The notes under the pieces: model-generated
What the model was told of the DNA's origin: nothing
The model's input: the letters and a program-made list of their open reading frames with translations, nothing else
The model's database searches: none
Part shown: positions 25,315 through 34,486 of the stretch, one piece after another
How positions within the stretch are numbered: the stretch's first letter is position 1
Layout of the letters: the number at the start of each line of letters is the position of its first letter
Assembly: GCF_003058225.1 (NCBI RefSeq)
Contig: NZ_QBUG01000010.1
Location: forward strand, 124,001-188,000
Source: Promicromonospora sp. AC04
GTDB lineage: Bacteria; Actinomycetota; Actinomycetes; Actinomycetales; Cellulomonadaceae
Length of the DNA stretch: 64,000 nucleotides
Reading direction: 5' to 3'
Program-made: the position numbers and the translations under genes

Positions 25315-26085
25315 GTGAGCACAGTGACCACGACGACGCCACGACCGAAGTCCATGACGCGCACGCTCGTGCTCGACGACGTGAGCAAGACGTTCCCCAC
25401 CGGCACCGTCGCGCTCGACGGCGTGAGCCTCTCGGTCGCTGCCGGCGAGTTCGTCACTGTCGTCGGCCCGTCCGGGTGCGGTAAGTCGACCCTGCTGCGC
25501 CTCGCCTCGGGGCTCGACGAGGTGACCGGCGGGGAGATCGAGGTCAACGCCACCTCGACCTCCTACGTGTTCCAGGAGGCGACGCTGCTGGAGTGGCGCA
25601 GCGCGTTGCGGAACGTCGAGCTCGCCGGCGAGCTGCGCGGTGCCGCGAAGCCGGACCGGCGACGGCGGGCACAGGAGGCGCTCGACCTCGTGGGGCTGTC
25701 CGGCTTCGAGAAGCAGCACCCCCGGCAGCTCTCCGGCGGCATGCGGATGCGGGTGTCGATCGCCCGCGCGCTCGTCGCTGAGCCGGACCTCGCGCTGTTC
25801 GACGAGCCGTTCGGGGCGCTCGACGAGATCACCCGGCTGCGGATGCAGACGGAGCTGCAGAGCCTCTTCGAGCTCAAGAACTTCGCCGGGCTGTTCATCA
25901 CGCACTCCGTCTCTGAGGCGGTCTACCTGTCGACGCGGGTCGTCGTCATGAGTGGCCGTCCCGGCCGGGTGGTGGCCGACATCCCCGTCCCCTGGTCCTA
26001 CCCGCGCCCGCCCGAGCTCCGCTACGAACCCGAGTTCGCGGCGCTCACCGGCGAGGTCTCCGCGGCGCTCGGGGAGCACTCGTGA
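25315..26085 (+). CDS. ABC importer ATPase (NitT/TauT type)
   Basis: 256 residues from the GTG at 25315. Walker [11 protein letters not shown]-loop in [11 protein letters not shown], signature [15 protein letters not shown], Walker [15 protein letters not shown]-loop ITHSVSEA. The form fits the nitrate/taurine/aliphatic sulfonate/thiamine-precursor group. The stop overlaps the permease start by 4 bp. Confidence 0.9.
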   Translation: MSTVTTTTPRPKSMTRTLVLDDVSKTFPTGTVALDGVSLSVAAGEFVTVVGPSGCGKSTLLRLASGLDEVTGGEIEVNATSTSYVFQEATLLEWRSALRNVELAGELRGAAKPDRRRRAQEALDLVGLSGFEKQHPRQLSGGMRMRVSIARALVAEPDLALFDEPFGALDEITRLRMQTELQSLFELKNFAGLFITHSVSEAVYLSTRVVVMSGRPGRVVADIPVPWSYPRPPELRYEPEFAALTGEVSAALGEHS

Positions 26086-26966
26086 GCGCCGCCGCGGTGA
26101 ACGCGCCCGCCGCAGACACCCAGAGCGGCACCCGTGACGTCGTCGCGCAGGCCCCCGCCCGGGCCGGCGTCCGACGTGGCCTGGTCTCGGCCGGGGCCAA
26201 GGTGTGGCCGCTCCTCGCCGCCGTCGGGGGCATCGTCGCCGTCTGGTACGCCGTCACCTACCTCGTGCTCAGCCCCGAGCGCCGGTTCCTGCTCCCGCCG
26301 CTGCACCAGGTCATCGGCACCACGGTGGGCAACCCGAACATCATGGGCCCCATGCTCGACGCCCTGGGGCAGACCGTCGGCGTAGCCCTGTCCGGCCTCG
26401 CGATCGCCGTGGTGCTCGGCATCGGGTACGCCGTGGTCATGGTGCAGGCGGGCTGGGTCGAGAAGATCCTCTACCCGTACGCGGTGATCCTGCAGACCAT
26501 CCCGATCCTCGCGCTCACACCGCTCATCGGGATCTGGATGGGCTACGGGTTCAGCGCCCGCATCGTGGTGTGCGTGATCATCGCCCTGTTCCCGATGATC
26601 GCGAACACGCTGTTCGGGCTCCAGTCGGCCGGGCCCGCCGCGCACGACCTGTTCACGCTGAACCGGGCCACGCGCGCGCAACGGCTCTTCAAGCTCCAGT
26701 TCCCGGCCGCTCTCCCGTCGATCTTCACGGGTCTGCGCAACGCCGCGGGCCTGAGCGTGATCGGCGCGATCGTCGGCGACTTCTTCTTCCAGCAGGGCCT
26801 GCCGGGGATCGGCGGCCTGCTGCGCGTCTACACGCTGCGACTCAACATGGACGCCCTGTTCACGGCCATCATCCTCACCGCCCTGTTCGGGGTCGCGGTG
26901 TTCTCGGTCTTCGCGGCGCTGGACCGTGCGGTCATCGGCCGCTGGTACGGCCGCGGCGCGCCCTGA
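26082..26966 (+). CDS. ABC importer permease (NitT/TauT type)
   Basis: 294 residues, six hydrophobic segments after a cytoplasmic N-terminus. The EAA-like coupling loop is [31 protein letters not shown], close to SsuC/TauC. GTG start overlapping the ATPase stop. Confidence 0.9.
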   Translation: MSAAAVNAPAADTQSGTRDVVAQAPARAGVRRGLVSAGAKVWPLLAAVGGIVAVWYAVTYLVLSPERRFLLPPLHQVIGTTVGNPNIMGPMLDALGQTVGVALSGLAIAVVLGIGYAVVMVQAGWVEKILYPYAVILQTIPILALTPLIGIWMGYGFSARIVVCVIIALFPMIANTLFGLQSAGPAAHDLFTLNRATRAQRLFKLQFPAALPSIFTGLRNAAGLSVIGAIVGDFFFQQGLPGIGGLLRVYTLRLNMDALFTAIILTALFGVAVFSVFAALDRAVIGRWYGRGAP

Positions 26967-27048
26967 CCGCGGCGCCGTCCGACCAAAGCACGCCTTCCTC
27001 AGCCCCAGACCCCCCAGCCACACCCCCCGCCCCACCCTTGGAGTCCTC

Positions 27049-28233
27049 ATGTTCCGATCCCGGCCCCGACGCCTCGCCCTCGCCACGTTGACCGTCGTCC
27101 CGCTCCTCGCCCTGACCGCGTGCGGCGGGTCCGCCGACGCCCAGGGCGGAGCGGCCCAGCTCGACGTCCCGGCGGCGGAGGCGGACGGCCCGCTCGACCT
27201 CTCCGGCGTCTGCCCAGCGACCGTCGTCATGCAGCAGGACTGGCAGCCCGAGGCGGAGCACGGGGCGATGTACTCGCTCGTCGGGGCGGACCACACGGTG
27301 GACATCGAGGCCAAGTCGGTCACCGGCTCGCTGGTGGCCCAGGGTGTCGACACCGGGGTGGACATCGAGGTGCGCCCGGGCGGGCCGAACGTCAACTTCC
27401 AGCCCGTGCCGTCGCTCATGTACCTGGACGACTCGATCCTCCTCGGAGCGGTGACGACCGACGGGCAGATCGCCGGGCTGGCCGACAACCCCGTGGTCAC
27501 CGTGGCGTCCCAGCTCACCAACAGCCCGCAGATGGTCATGTGGGACCCGGAGAGCCACGAGGGCGCGACCACCATCAAGGAGGCCGCGGCCGACGGCGAC
27601 CCGCTGGTGGCCTCGGGCGACGTGTTCCCGCAGCTGCTCGCCGCCCAGGGCATCATCGACAAGTCCCAGATCGACCTCAGCTTCGAGGGGACGCCGCAGC
27701 GGTTCGTCTCCGACCCGAGCATCCTGCAGCAGGGGTTCGCGACTGCCGAGCCGTACAGCTACGAGAACGAGATCCCGCAGTGGAACAAGCCGGTCGACTA
27801 CCAGCTGATCTCCGAGGTCGGCTACTCGGTGTACCCGGAGGCGCTCGCGGTCCGCGCGGACAAGCTCGAGGAGAACGCCGACTGCCTCGCCAAGCTCGTG
27901 CCGATCATGCAGCAGTCGCAGATCGACTACCTCGAGGACCCGCAGGCCACGAACGAGCTGATCGTCGACCTCGTGGACCAGTACCAGACCGGATGGACCT
28001 ACTCGCTCGGCGTGGCCGACTACTCCGTCAAGGCCCAGAAGGACCTCGGCATCGTCACTGACGACCCGGCCTCCGGGGTGTTCGGCCAGATCGACCCCGA
28101 CCGCATGGCGGAGATCGTCGACACCTTCGGCACGCTCCTCGTCAACGCCGGCCAGATCGACTCCGCGGACATCGACCCCGAGTCGCTGTACACGAACGAG
28201 TTCATCGACGACTCGATCTCGATGGGAAGCTGA
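27049..28233 (+). CDS. Substrate-binding lipoprotein of the ABC importer
   Basis: 394 residues from the ATG at 27049 (TTGGAG ribosome binding site). Lipobox LLALTAC at about residues 19-25, so it is lipid-anchored outside the membrane. The mature part is a periplasmic-binding fold resembling NMT1/THI5-like proteins, with an unusually long acidic sequence (many D/E, few K). Trp/Tyr-rich patches (MQQDWQPEAEHGAMYSLVG, YQTGWTYSLGVADYS) could stack on an aromatic or heterocyclic ligand (inference). The overlap with the oxidase start couples uptake to catabolism. Confidence 0.82.
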   Translation: MFRSRPRRLALATLTVVPLLALTACGGSADAQGGAAQLDVPAAEADGPLDLSGVCPATVVMQQDWQPEAEHGAMYSLVGADHTVDIEAKSVTGSLVAQGVDTGVDIEVRPGGPNVNFQPVPSLMYLDDSILLGAVTTDGQIAGLADNPVVTVASQLTNSPQMVMWDPESHEGATTIKEAAADGDPLVASGDVFPQLLAAQGIIDKSQIDLSFEGTPQRFVSDPSILQQGFATAEPYSYENEIPQWNKPVDYQLISEVGYSVYPEALAVRADKLEENADCLAKLVPIMQQSQIDYLEDPQATNELIVDLVDQYQTGWTYSLGVADYSVKAQKDLGIVTDDPASGVFGQIDPDRMAEIVDTFGTLLVNAGQIDSADIDPESLYTNEFIDDSISMGS

Positions 28234-29585
28234 TGACCACTCCGACCACCGCCGAGCGGGCCGCGGCAGCCGCGACCGAGATCGCCGACCGGTTCGGGCC
28301 CGAGCTCGTCTCCACCGAGGCGGAGCTGCTGCTCAAGGCCTCCTCCGACTGGTCGCGCATGTCGCCGATCCTTCAGGAGAAGGTGCCGGCCGGCCGGTAC
28401 CTGCCGGACGCCGTCGTGCGCCCCCGCTCGGCGGACGAGGTGGCCGAGGTCCTGCGGATCGCCTACGAGCACGACGTCCCGGTGACGCCCCGCGGCTCGG
28501 GCACGGGAAACTACGGGCAGGCCACGCCGTTCGACGGCGGGCTCGTGCTCGACCTGCGCGGCCTCGACACGATCCGGGTCAATGACTCGGGCACGGTGAC
28601 AGCGGGCGCGGGGGCGAAGATCACCGCCATCGACGTCGCAGCGCGGGCCGCGGGCCGGGACATCTGGATCTACCCGTCCACCAAGGGATCGACCATCGGC
28701 GGGTTCGTCGGCGGTGGTTCGGCCGGTACGGGGACGATCGAGCACGGGTCCACCTCCGACGGCTACGTGCTCTCGCTCACCGTGGCGCCCATGGACGGTA
28801 GCGGCACCACGTTCACCGTGTCCGGCCCGGACGTCATGCCCTACGTGCACGTGTACGGGGTGACCGGGGTGATCGTCGAGCTGGAGATCGCCACCGACCC
28901 CGCGCGCGACTGGGTGGCGGTCTACGCCGAGTTCCAGGACTGGGCGTCGATGACGAGCGTGCACCGCTCGCTGCTCGACCTGCCGGTGCTGCCACGGCTC
29001 GCCTCCGCGGACCCGCCCGCGCTAGTGCCGAGCCTGCCAGCCGCCGTGCCGCTCGATCCCGCGCAGCACAGCCTGCGCGTGATCGCGGAGGCCTCGACCG
29101 TGGCGGAGATCGAGGCGCGGGTCGTGGCCGCTGGCGGCGTCGTCGTCGCGAGCCTCGCGGACTACGCGGAGACGGACAAGCTGTCGTCGATGTCGTACAA
29201 CCACCCGGTGTACTTCCTGCAGAAGGCGCACCCCGACCGCACGTGGTTCCACATGGAGACCGGCGGGCTCGCGCACTGGGAGCGCCCCGACGACGTCCGG
29301 GCGGTGTACGACGGCGACGTCCACCTGCACCTGGAGCTCATGGGCAGCGCACCGCTCGCGATGGTCGTCGCCGACTACGTCTCCGAGCAGGAGGCGCTCG
29401 CGGGGATCGAGCGCCTCGAGGCGCTCGGCCTCGGCGTGCACTCGCCGCACCAGTGGTACGTGGACCGGCACGTGGACCTCGCCCGCGAAACGGCCCGGAC
29501 CACGGACCCGAAGGGCCTGCTCAACCCGGGCAAGCTCGTGGACGCACCGCCGGTCGACACCCGCATCAACATCGGGGTGCGCTGA
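28233..29585 (+). CDS. FAD-binding (PCMH-type) oxidoreductase, GlcD-like
   Basis: 450 residues. The PCMH FAD domain has TPRGSGTGNYGQATPFDGGLV, then the pyrophosphate loop TIGGFVGGGSAGTGTIEHG. The C-terminal cap ends with TDPKGLLNPGKLV, the family finish. Such enzymes oxidise alpha-hydroxy acids, amines or phenols. In this operon it probably oxidises the ring or a hydroxy-acid intermediate (inference). ATG overlapping the lipoprotein stop. Confidence 0.8.
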   Translation: MTTPTTAERAAAAATEIADRFGPELVSTEAELLLKASSDWSRMSPILQEKVPAGRYLPDAVVRPRSADEVAEVLRIAYEHDVPVTPRGSGTGNYGQATPFDGGLVLDLRGLDTIRVNDSGTVTAGAGAKITAIDVAARAAGRDIWIYPSTKGSTIGGFVGGGSAGTGTIEHGSTSDGYVLSLTVAPMDGSGTTFTVSGPDVMPYVHVYGVTGVIVELEIATDPARDWVAVYAEFQDWASMTSVHRSLLDLPVLPRLASADPPALVPSLPAAVPLDPAQHSLRVIAEASTVAEIEARVVAAGGVVVASLADYAETDKLSSMSYNHPVYFLQKAHPDRTWFHMETGGLAHWERPDDVRAVYDGDVHLHLELMGSAPLAMVVADYVSEQEALAGIERLEALGLGVHSPHQWYVDRHVDLARETARTTDPKGLLNPGKLVDAPPVDTRINIGVR

Positions 29586-30409
29586 TGGGCGCGGCCCGGG
29601 TCCCGCGGTTCGCGGACCTGACGTGGCCGGAGATCGAGGCGCTGCCGGCGGACACGGTCGCGGTGCTGCCGCTCGGCGCGATCGAGCAGCACGGCCCGCA
29701 CCTGCCGGTGTCCACAGACCTCGTCACCGCCACGGAGGCGGCGGCAGCGGCGGTAGGGGCGGTGGCTGCCTCCGGCGCGGCCTCCGTCGTGCTGCTGGAA
29801 CCGCTCGCGTACACGAAGTCGGACGAGCACGCGGGATTCCCGGGCACCATCTGGCTGTCGTGGGACACGCTCATGCGGGTCCTGGTCGACGTCGGGCGGT
29901 CGCTGGCGGCGTCGGGCATCACGCGGCTGGCGTTCGTCAACGGCCATGGCGGCAACTCCGCGCTGGGCCAGGTCGCGAACCGCGAGCTGCGCCGCCGGTT
30001 CGGGCTGCGCACGTTCTTCGCCCACCTCGCGACGCCGCGCGACCAGGGCGGTGCCTCGGTGTCGGACGGCGAGCACGGGCTCGGCGTCCACGGCGGCCAC
30101 GGGGAGACGTCGCTCATGCTGCACCTGCGACCCGACCTGGTCCGCATGGACCTCGCGGAGCGCCGCGTGCCGGAGGACCTGCTCGCCTACGAGCAGATCG
30201 GATTCGGCCGCCCCACGTCGTTCGGCTGGCTGTCGAGCGACTTCGGTCCCGACGGTCATATCGGCGACCCGACGACGGCGTCAGCCGAGGCGGGCAAAGA
30301 GCTGTTCGAGCACGCCGTCGAGCAGCTGGCACGCACGCTCGTCGAGGCGTCCCGGTTCACGACGCCGGCCGACGGCGCGGGGGCGCTGGGCGCGCGGGAA
30401 CGGGCGTGA
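29585..30409 (+). CDS. Creatininase-family amide hydrolase
   Basis: 274 residues from the ATG that overlaps the oxidase stop. Metal-site motifs are intact: GAIEQHGPHLPVSTD (E, H, D ligands), FVNGHGGNSA and GVHGGHGETS (the family's HGGHGE-like site). The family opens cyclic amides such as creatinine or formamidopyrimidines, and also includes MftE. Context argues for hydrolysis of a lactam or cyclic ureide made by the neighbouring deaminase and oxidase. Confidence 0.85.
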   Translation: MGAARVPRFADLTWPEIEALPADTVAVLPLGAIEQHGPHLPVSTDLVTATEAAAAAVGAVAASGAASVVLLEPLAYTKSDEHAGFPGTIWLSWDTLMRVLVDVGRSLAASGITRLAFVNGHGGNSALGQVANRELRRRFGLRTFFAHLATPRDQGGASVSDGEHGLGVHGGHGETSLMLHLRPDLVRMDLAERRVPEDLLAYEQIGFGRPTSFGWLSSDFGPDGHIGDPTTASAEAGKELFEHAVEQLARTLVEASRFTTPADGAGALGARERA

Positions 30410-31848
30410 GTGCGCCTGGGCTCGGCGGGTCCGGCGCGAGTGCGTCCGGGGCCGACGGCGCGGCGCCGCGGCTGATCGTTCGCGGGGCGCTCGCGATCCG
30501 CACGGGGCCGGCTGCGGGGACCGGGCCCGGTCCGGGTGCGGGCGACGGCGAGGGCGAGCCGGGTGGCGACGTCGTCGTCGGCGGCGACGGCCGGGTGGTG
30601 AGTGTCGGGGCCGGGACGGGCGCGCGCGGCGCGCCCGCCGGCGTCGAGACGGTGGAGCTCGACGCGACGGGCTGCGTCGTCACGCCGGGGCTGGTGAACG
30701 CGCACCACCACCTGCTCCAGACGGCGTTCCGGACGCTGCCCGGAACGCGCGGCGTGCCGATGCGCGAGTGGCTCGCCCTGATGGCCGCCGCGTACCGGCG
30801 CGCCTCCGTGGACGCCGAGCTGGTGGGCGCCGCGGCGCTCGCCGGGCTCGCCGAGGCGCTGCTCAGCGGGGTCACCACTGTCGCGGACCATCATCTGACG
30901 TGGCCGGCCGCGCTCGATCCCGCCGAGACCGTGGACCTCGCCCGGGCAGCCGCCGGCGCGGCCGACGAGCTCGGGGCGCGGCTCGTCCTCGTCCGCGGCA
31001 CCGCGGGGGACGATCCCGAGACGGCGGCGCTGAGCGCCGACGCCATCGCTGCGGCGCTGGTCGGCGACGCGCCCGGCGGGGTGCGGGCGGACGGCGGCGT
31101 GCAGGTCGCCGTCGGCCCGGCCGGGGTGCACAGCGACAGCGAGGCGACCTTCCGGCTGCTGGGCGAGGTGGCGGCCCGCCGCGGGCTGCGGCGCCGCACG
31201 CAGGCCAACGAGCAGGTAGACGTCGCCGCGGCGCTCGAGCGCTACGGCAGGCGCCCGCTGGACCTGCTGGACGAGTGGGGCTGGCTCGCCCCCGACGTCA
31301 CGGTCGCGCACCTGTGCGACGTCACCTCCGACGAGATCGCCCGCGTGGCGGCGTCGGGGGCGCACGCGACCCATGCGCCCGGGTGCGACGTGCCGATGGG
31401 CTGGGGCGTCGCGCCCGTCGCGAACCTCCTCGCCGCGGGCGTCGTGGTGGGTCTCGGCACGAGCGGCGGAGGGTCGAACGACGCGGGCCACCTGCTCGCG
31501 GACGCCCGGCTCGGCATGCAGGTCTCCGCGCTGGTGGGCCGGCAGCTCACGGCGCGCGAGCTCCTGGACGCAGCGACCTCCGGGTCGGCGGACGGGCTCG
31601 GCAGGCCCGAGCTCGGCCGGCTCGAGGCCGGCTCGGCGGCGGACCTGTGCGTCTGGGACGTCGGCGGGGTCGCCGACGCCGGGGTGGCGGACCCGGTGGC
31701 CGGCCTGCTCTGGGCCGCGCCGGGCCGCCGGCCGCGCCATGTGGTCGTCGGGGGCCGGGTAGTCGTGCGGGACGGACGCCTGGTGGCGGCCGACGAGCGC
31801 GAGGTCGCCCGCGGGCTCAGTCGGCGCCTGGCGCGAATCGTTGCTTGA
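30406..31848 (+). CDS. AtzB/8-oxoguanine-deaminase-like amidohydrolase
   Basis: 480 residues from a GTG overlapping the creatininase stop. The N-terminus has a Gly-rich insertion (about residues 20-70) not typical of the family. The catalytic core has VNAHHHLLQTAFR (HxH-type), GPAGVHSDS, TVAHLCDVTSDEIARV and GLGTSGGGSNDAG. This pattern is typical of hydroxyatrazine hydrolase and 8-oxoguanine deaminase relatives. In the last block the usual Asp ligand is replaced by a GTSGGGSNDAG run, where aligned proteins have G-x-D-G. The 3' end overlaps the convergent regulator gene by 32 bp. Confidence 0.75.
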   Translation: MSAPGLGGSGASASGADGAAPRLIVRGALAIRTGPAAGTGPGPGAGDGEGEPGGDVVVGGDGRVVSVGAGTGARGAPAGVETVELDATGCVVTPGLVNAHHHLLQTAFRTLPGTRGVPMREWLALMAAAYRRASVDAELVGAAALAGLAEALLSGVTTVADHHLTWPAALDPAETVDLARAAAGAADELGARLVLVRGTAGDDPETAALSADAIAAALVGDAPGGVRADGGVQVAVGPAGVHSDSEATFRLLGEVAARRGLRRRTQANEQVDVAAALERYGRRPLDLLDEWGWLAPDVTVAHLCDVTSDEIARVAASGAHATHAPGCDVPMGWGVAPVANLLAAGVVVGLGTSGGGSNDAGHLLADARLGMQVSALVGRQLTARELLDAATSGSADGLGRPELGRLEAGSAADLCVWDVGGVADAGVADPVAGLLWAAPGRRPRHVVVGGRVVVRDGRLVAADEREVARGLSRRLARIVA

Positions 31849-32413
31849 CGACCAGCAGGCGGTAGGGCCTGCCGTCGGCGCTGCCCCAGCGGTGGCGGAT
31901 GCCGCCGCCGTAGTACGCGGAGTCGCCCGGCCCCAGCTCGTCGATGGCGCCGTCCAGGTCGAGCAGCACGTGCCCGTACACCACGTAGGCGTACTCGTCC
32001 TCGTCGTGCACCCAGTACGGGCCCGGGTCGCGCGTGGTGCCCGTGTACTCCAGCGGGTCGAACGGGCGGTCGCCGGCCGGCGCGAGCGCGCGGACCGTAC
32101 CGCCGTTCGCCGAGGCCCACGCTTCGCCGGTGCTGCGCACCACCGACGCGCTGCCTGCGTCGGACGTCGCGGTCCCGGAGAGCAGGATCTGCTGGGTCGT
32201 GCCGAGCGTCGTCGCCACCCGGAACAGGGAGGACATGCTCAGCCGCGCCCGGCCGCGCTCGACCTGGCTGAGGAACGAGTGCGAGAGCCCCGATGCCTGG
32301 GCGAGCTGGACGAGGGTCAGGCCCTGGTCGTGCCGGAGCGCGCGGATCTTCTGCCCCAGGCTGGTGACCGAGCGACCGAGGGGGTCCGTGTCCTCGTCGA
32401 TGAGCGCGTCCAT
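31817..32413 (-). CDS. XRE-cupin transcription regulator of the catabolic island
   Basis: 198 residues. An N-terminal XRE HTH (IRALRHDQGLTLVQLAQASGLSHSFLSQVERG) and a C-terminal cupin (about 120-195, YVVYGHVLLDLDGA...GDSAYYGGGIRHRW) that likely binds an effector. It lies between the two operons. Its own ribosome binding site region contains AACATC and GGAATG half-sites (32414-32424), like the operators before both operons, so autoregulation is likely (inference). Confidence 0.85.
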   Translation of the reverse strand: MDALIDEDTDPLGRSVTSLGQKIRALRHDQGLTLVQLAQASGLSHSFLSQVERGRARLSMSSLFRVATTLGTTQQILLSGTATSDAGSASVVRSTGEAWASANGGTVRALAPAGDRPFDPLEYTGTTRDPGPYWVHDEDEYAYVVYGHVLLDLDGAIDELGPGDSAYYGGGIRHRWGSADGRPYRLLVVKQRFAPGAD

Positions 32414-32542
32414 TCCTCGATGTTAGGGGACCGCGACGGTCGGACGGCGGCCGACGCCGGGGGACTTGCTGCCGTACCGGCGTCCGTAACAGAACCCGCG
32501 CGCCGGGGTGATCCCGGTGAAACATCGACCACCGAGGATGGA

Positions 32543-32567
32543 GGAATGTTGATGTCATCAACATCGC
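32543..32567 (+). promoter_or_regulatory. Operator of the second catabolic operon, overlapping the start codon
   Basis: GGAATGTT-N9-AACATCGC at 32543-32566, sharing the left arm, spacer length and AACAT of the site at 23903-23929. Nested in it is TGTTGATG-T-CATCAACA (32547-32563), a perfect palindrome. It spans the ATG at 32552, so a bound protein would also block translation or elongation. Another half-site, AACATCGA, lies at 32521-32528. Confidence 0.7.
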
Positions 32568-33082
32568 ATCCCGATTCCGTCGCCGACGGATTCCGGGACG
32601 CGATGGCCGGTCTGGCGAGCGGGGTGTGCGTGGTGACGACGGCGGCGGACGGCGTCCCAGCCGGGCTGACGACCACCGCGGTGATGAGCGTGAGCCTCGA
32701 CCCGCCGCTGGTGGCCGTCGGAGTCGGGCGGTCCAGCCGGACGCTGGCGCCGCTGCGCGAGGCGCGACGTTTCGCCGTGCACGTGCTGCCGCACGACCGC
32801 GAGGAGGTGGCGAAGGTCTTCGCCTCCAAGGCCCCGGACAAGTTCGCCGGCCTGGCGGTCCGTCCCGGCCTGGGCGGGGTTCCCGTCCTTGCCGACGATG
32901 CGCGCCACGTCCTCGAGTGCGAGACCTGGGCAGAGGTCGAGGCCGGAGACCACGTGCTGCTCCTCGGGCAGGTTGTCCGGGTGCACTCCGCGGGGGCCGC
33001 CCAGGGACGTGCGCTGGTGCACTTCGACCGGACGTTCCACCACGTCGGCGCGACCCGCGCGCCGGAGGTGCGGCACGGGTGA
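32552..33082 (+). CDS. Flavin reductase-like FMN-binding protein
   Basis: 176 residues from the ATG at 32552 (GGAGG 7 bp upstream; an ATG at 32546 is too close). The HpaC/flavin-reductase split barrel has FRDAMAGLASGVCVVTTAADGVPAGLTTTAVMSVSLDPPLV and the C-terminal 'LVHFDRTFHHVG'. It supplies reduced FMN or FAD to a partner monooxygenase in known pairs. The next gene is a flavoprotein, but it is oxidase-like, so the partner is not certain. Confidence 0.85.
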   Translation: MSSTSHPDSVADGFRDAMAGLASGVCVVTTAADGVPAGLTTTAVMSVSLDPPLVAVGVGRSSRTLAPLREARRFAVHVLPHDREEVAKVFASKAPDKFAGLAVRPGLGGVPVLADDARHVLECETWAEVEAGDHVLLLGQVVRVHSAGAAQGRALVHFDRTFHHVGATRAPEVRHG

Positions 33083-34473
33083 CCGACGGCGATGTCCTCG
33101 GACCCGTCGACCTGCCCGCGAGGGCGGTCCGCCCGGGCGACGACGCTTACGAGCCCGCCCGGCGGGCGCTCTCCGTCTCCGCTGTGGTGCCCGAGGACCG
33201 TCCCGCGCTCGTCGTCGCGGCGCACGACGTCGCGGACGTCGCGGCGGCCGTCCGACACGCCGGCCGGAGCGGCTTGCCCGTGACCGTCCGCTCCGGCGGG
33301 CACAGCACCGCGTTCGCCGCCCTGGGTGATGGCGCCCTCGCGCTCGACGTCGGCGCGCTCGACGACGTCGTCGTCGACCTCGGGTCGCGGACGGCGCGCG
33401 TCGGCCCGGGCGTGACGTCCTTGGCGCTCGCGGAGGCCCTTGACGGTACCGGGCTGGCGTTTCCGGTGGGGCACAAGGCAGGCGTCGGGTTCGGCGGTTT
33501 TCTGCTCGCCGGGGGCAACGGCTGGAACCAGGGCGCGTGGGGCAGCGCCTGCGAGTCGGTCCGGGATGCGGAGGTGGTGCTGGCCGATGGGAGGCAGGTC
33601 GTGCTCGACGCCGCCGCGGACCCCGAGGCGTTCGCGGTGCTGCGTGGCGGCGGTCCGGTGTTCCCGGGGGTGGTCACGTCCTTCGGGCTCCGCCTGTGGC
33701 CGGAGCCCGCCGTGCGGCGGTGTTCCGTGCACATGCGGGCCGCCGGCGCGGACGACCTCGCCGCCGTCGGGGCCTGGGCGGACAGCCTCGCCCGGGTGGT
33801 CGCGCCCGAGGTGGAGCTCACGCTGGTACTCGGAAAGGCCGACAGCGGACTCGGGATCGTCGCGTCGGTGACCGCGTTCGGGCGGGACGACCGGCACGCC
33901 GACGCGCTGCTCGCCCCCGTCACCCGGGAGCTGCCGCGCGTCACGGCCGCGGTCGTGTTCAGCTCGACGACCATGCCCGGCCTGCTCCGGGCCGAGCCCG
34001 CATGGCCGGAGTCGGGGTGCGTCGCGCAGCAGGCGTGGACCCGTGCGGGCTACGCAGAGGTGCTGCCTCGGCTGGCCCCATGGCTCCCCTCTGCGCCGTC
34101 GTCCGGGTCGAGCGTGCTGGTCAGCTCGGCGTCGTATCGCCGGTCGGCCCCGCCCGCCCCGGACACCCTGCACCGGCCCCTCGGGACGCTGACCGTCGCC
34201 GCCTACGCCGTCTGGCGGCCGGGTGACGCCGACGCCGCGAATCTCGCCTGGCCCACCGCGACGCTCGGCGCGCTCACCGACGTGACGACCGGACACTACG
34301 TCGGCGAGGCGGACCTGCGCCGCGCCCCTGGTCAGCTCGCCCGCTGCTGGGCGGACGGAGGAATCGACCGGGTCCGGGCGGTACGCGGTCGGCTCGATCC
34401 CACCGGCGTCTTCTCCGCGCCGCCCGGCCTGACCCCGGACCTGCTCCCGGCCGACCGCCCCGCTCGATCGTGA
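33079..34473 (+). CDS. FAD-linked (BBE-like) oxidoreductase
   Basis: 464 residues, GTG overlapping the reductase stop. FAD domain with VTVRSGGHSTAFAAL (His of the R-S-G-G-H motif that carries covalent FAD in BBE-type oxidases) and FPVGHKAGVGFGGFLLAGGNG. The substrate domain diverges from plant-type BBE, and the final BBE motif (usually Y-x-N-x) is not evident, ending DPTGVFSAPPG. It probably oxidises an intermediate of the pathway. Confidence 0.78.
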   Translation: MTDGDVLGPVDLPARAVRPGDDAYEPARRALSVSAVVPEDRPALVVAAHDVADVAAAVRHAGRSGLPVTVRSGGHSTAFAALGDGALALDVGALDDVVVDLGSRTARVGPGVTSLALAEALDGTGLAFPVGHKAGVGFGGFLLAGGNGWNQGAWGSACESVRDAEVVLADGRQVVLDAAADPEAFAVLRGGGPVFPGVVTSFGLRLWPEPAVRRCSVHMRAAGADDLAAVGAWADSLARVVAPEVELTLVLGKADSGLGIVASVTAFGRDDRHADALLAPVTRELPRVTAAVVFSSTTMPGLLRAEPAWPESGCVAQQAWTRAGYAEVLPRLAPWLPSAPSSGSSVLVSSASYRRSAPPAPDTLHRPLGTLTVAAYAVWRPGDADAANLAWPTATLGALTDVTTGHYVGEADLRRAPGQLARCWADGGIDRVRAVRGRLDPTGVFSAPPGLTPDLLPADRPARS

Positions 34474-34486
34474 CAGAAGGAGACCC

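Noticed and set aside
22807-26079. A 1090-residue leftward frame covering mshD and the catabolic operon start
   Set aside because: Only the last 327 codons (mshD) are coding; the rest is antisense to the deaminase and ABC genes.
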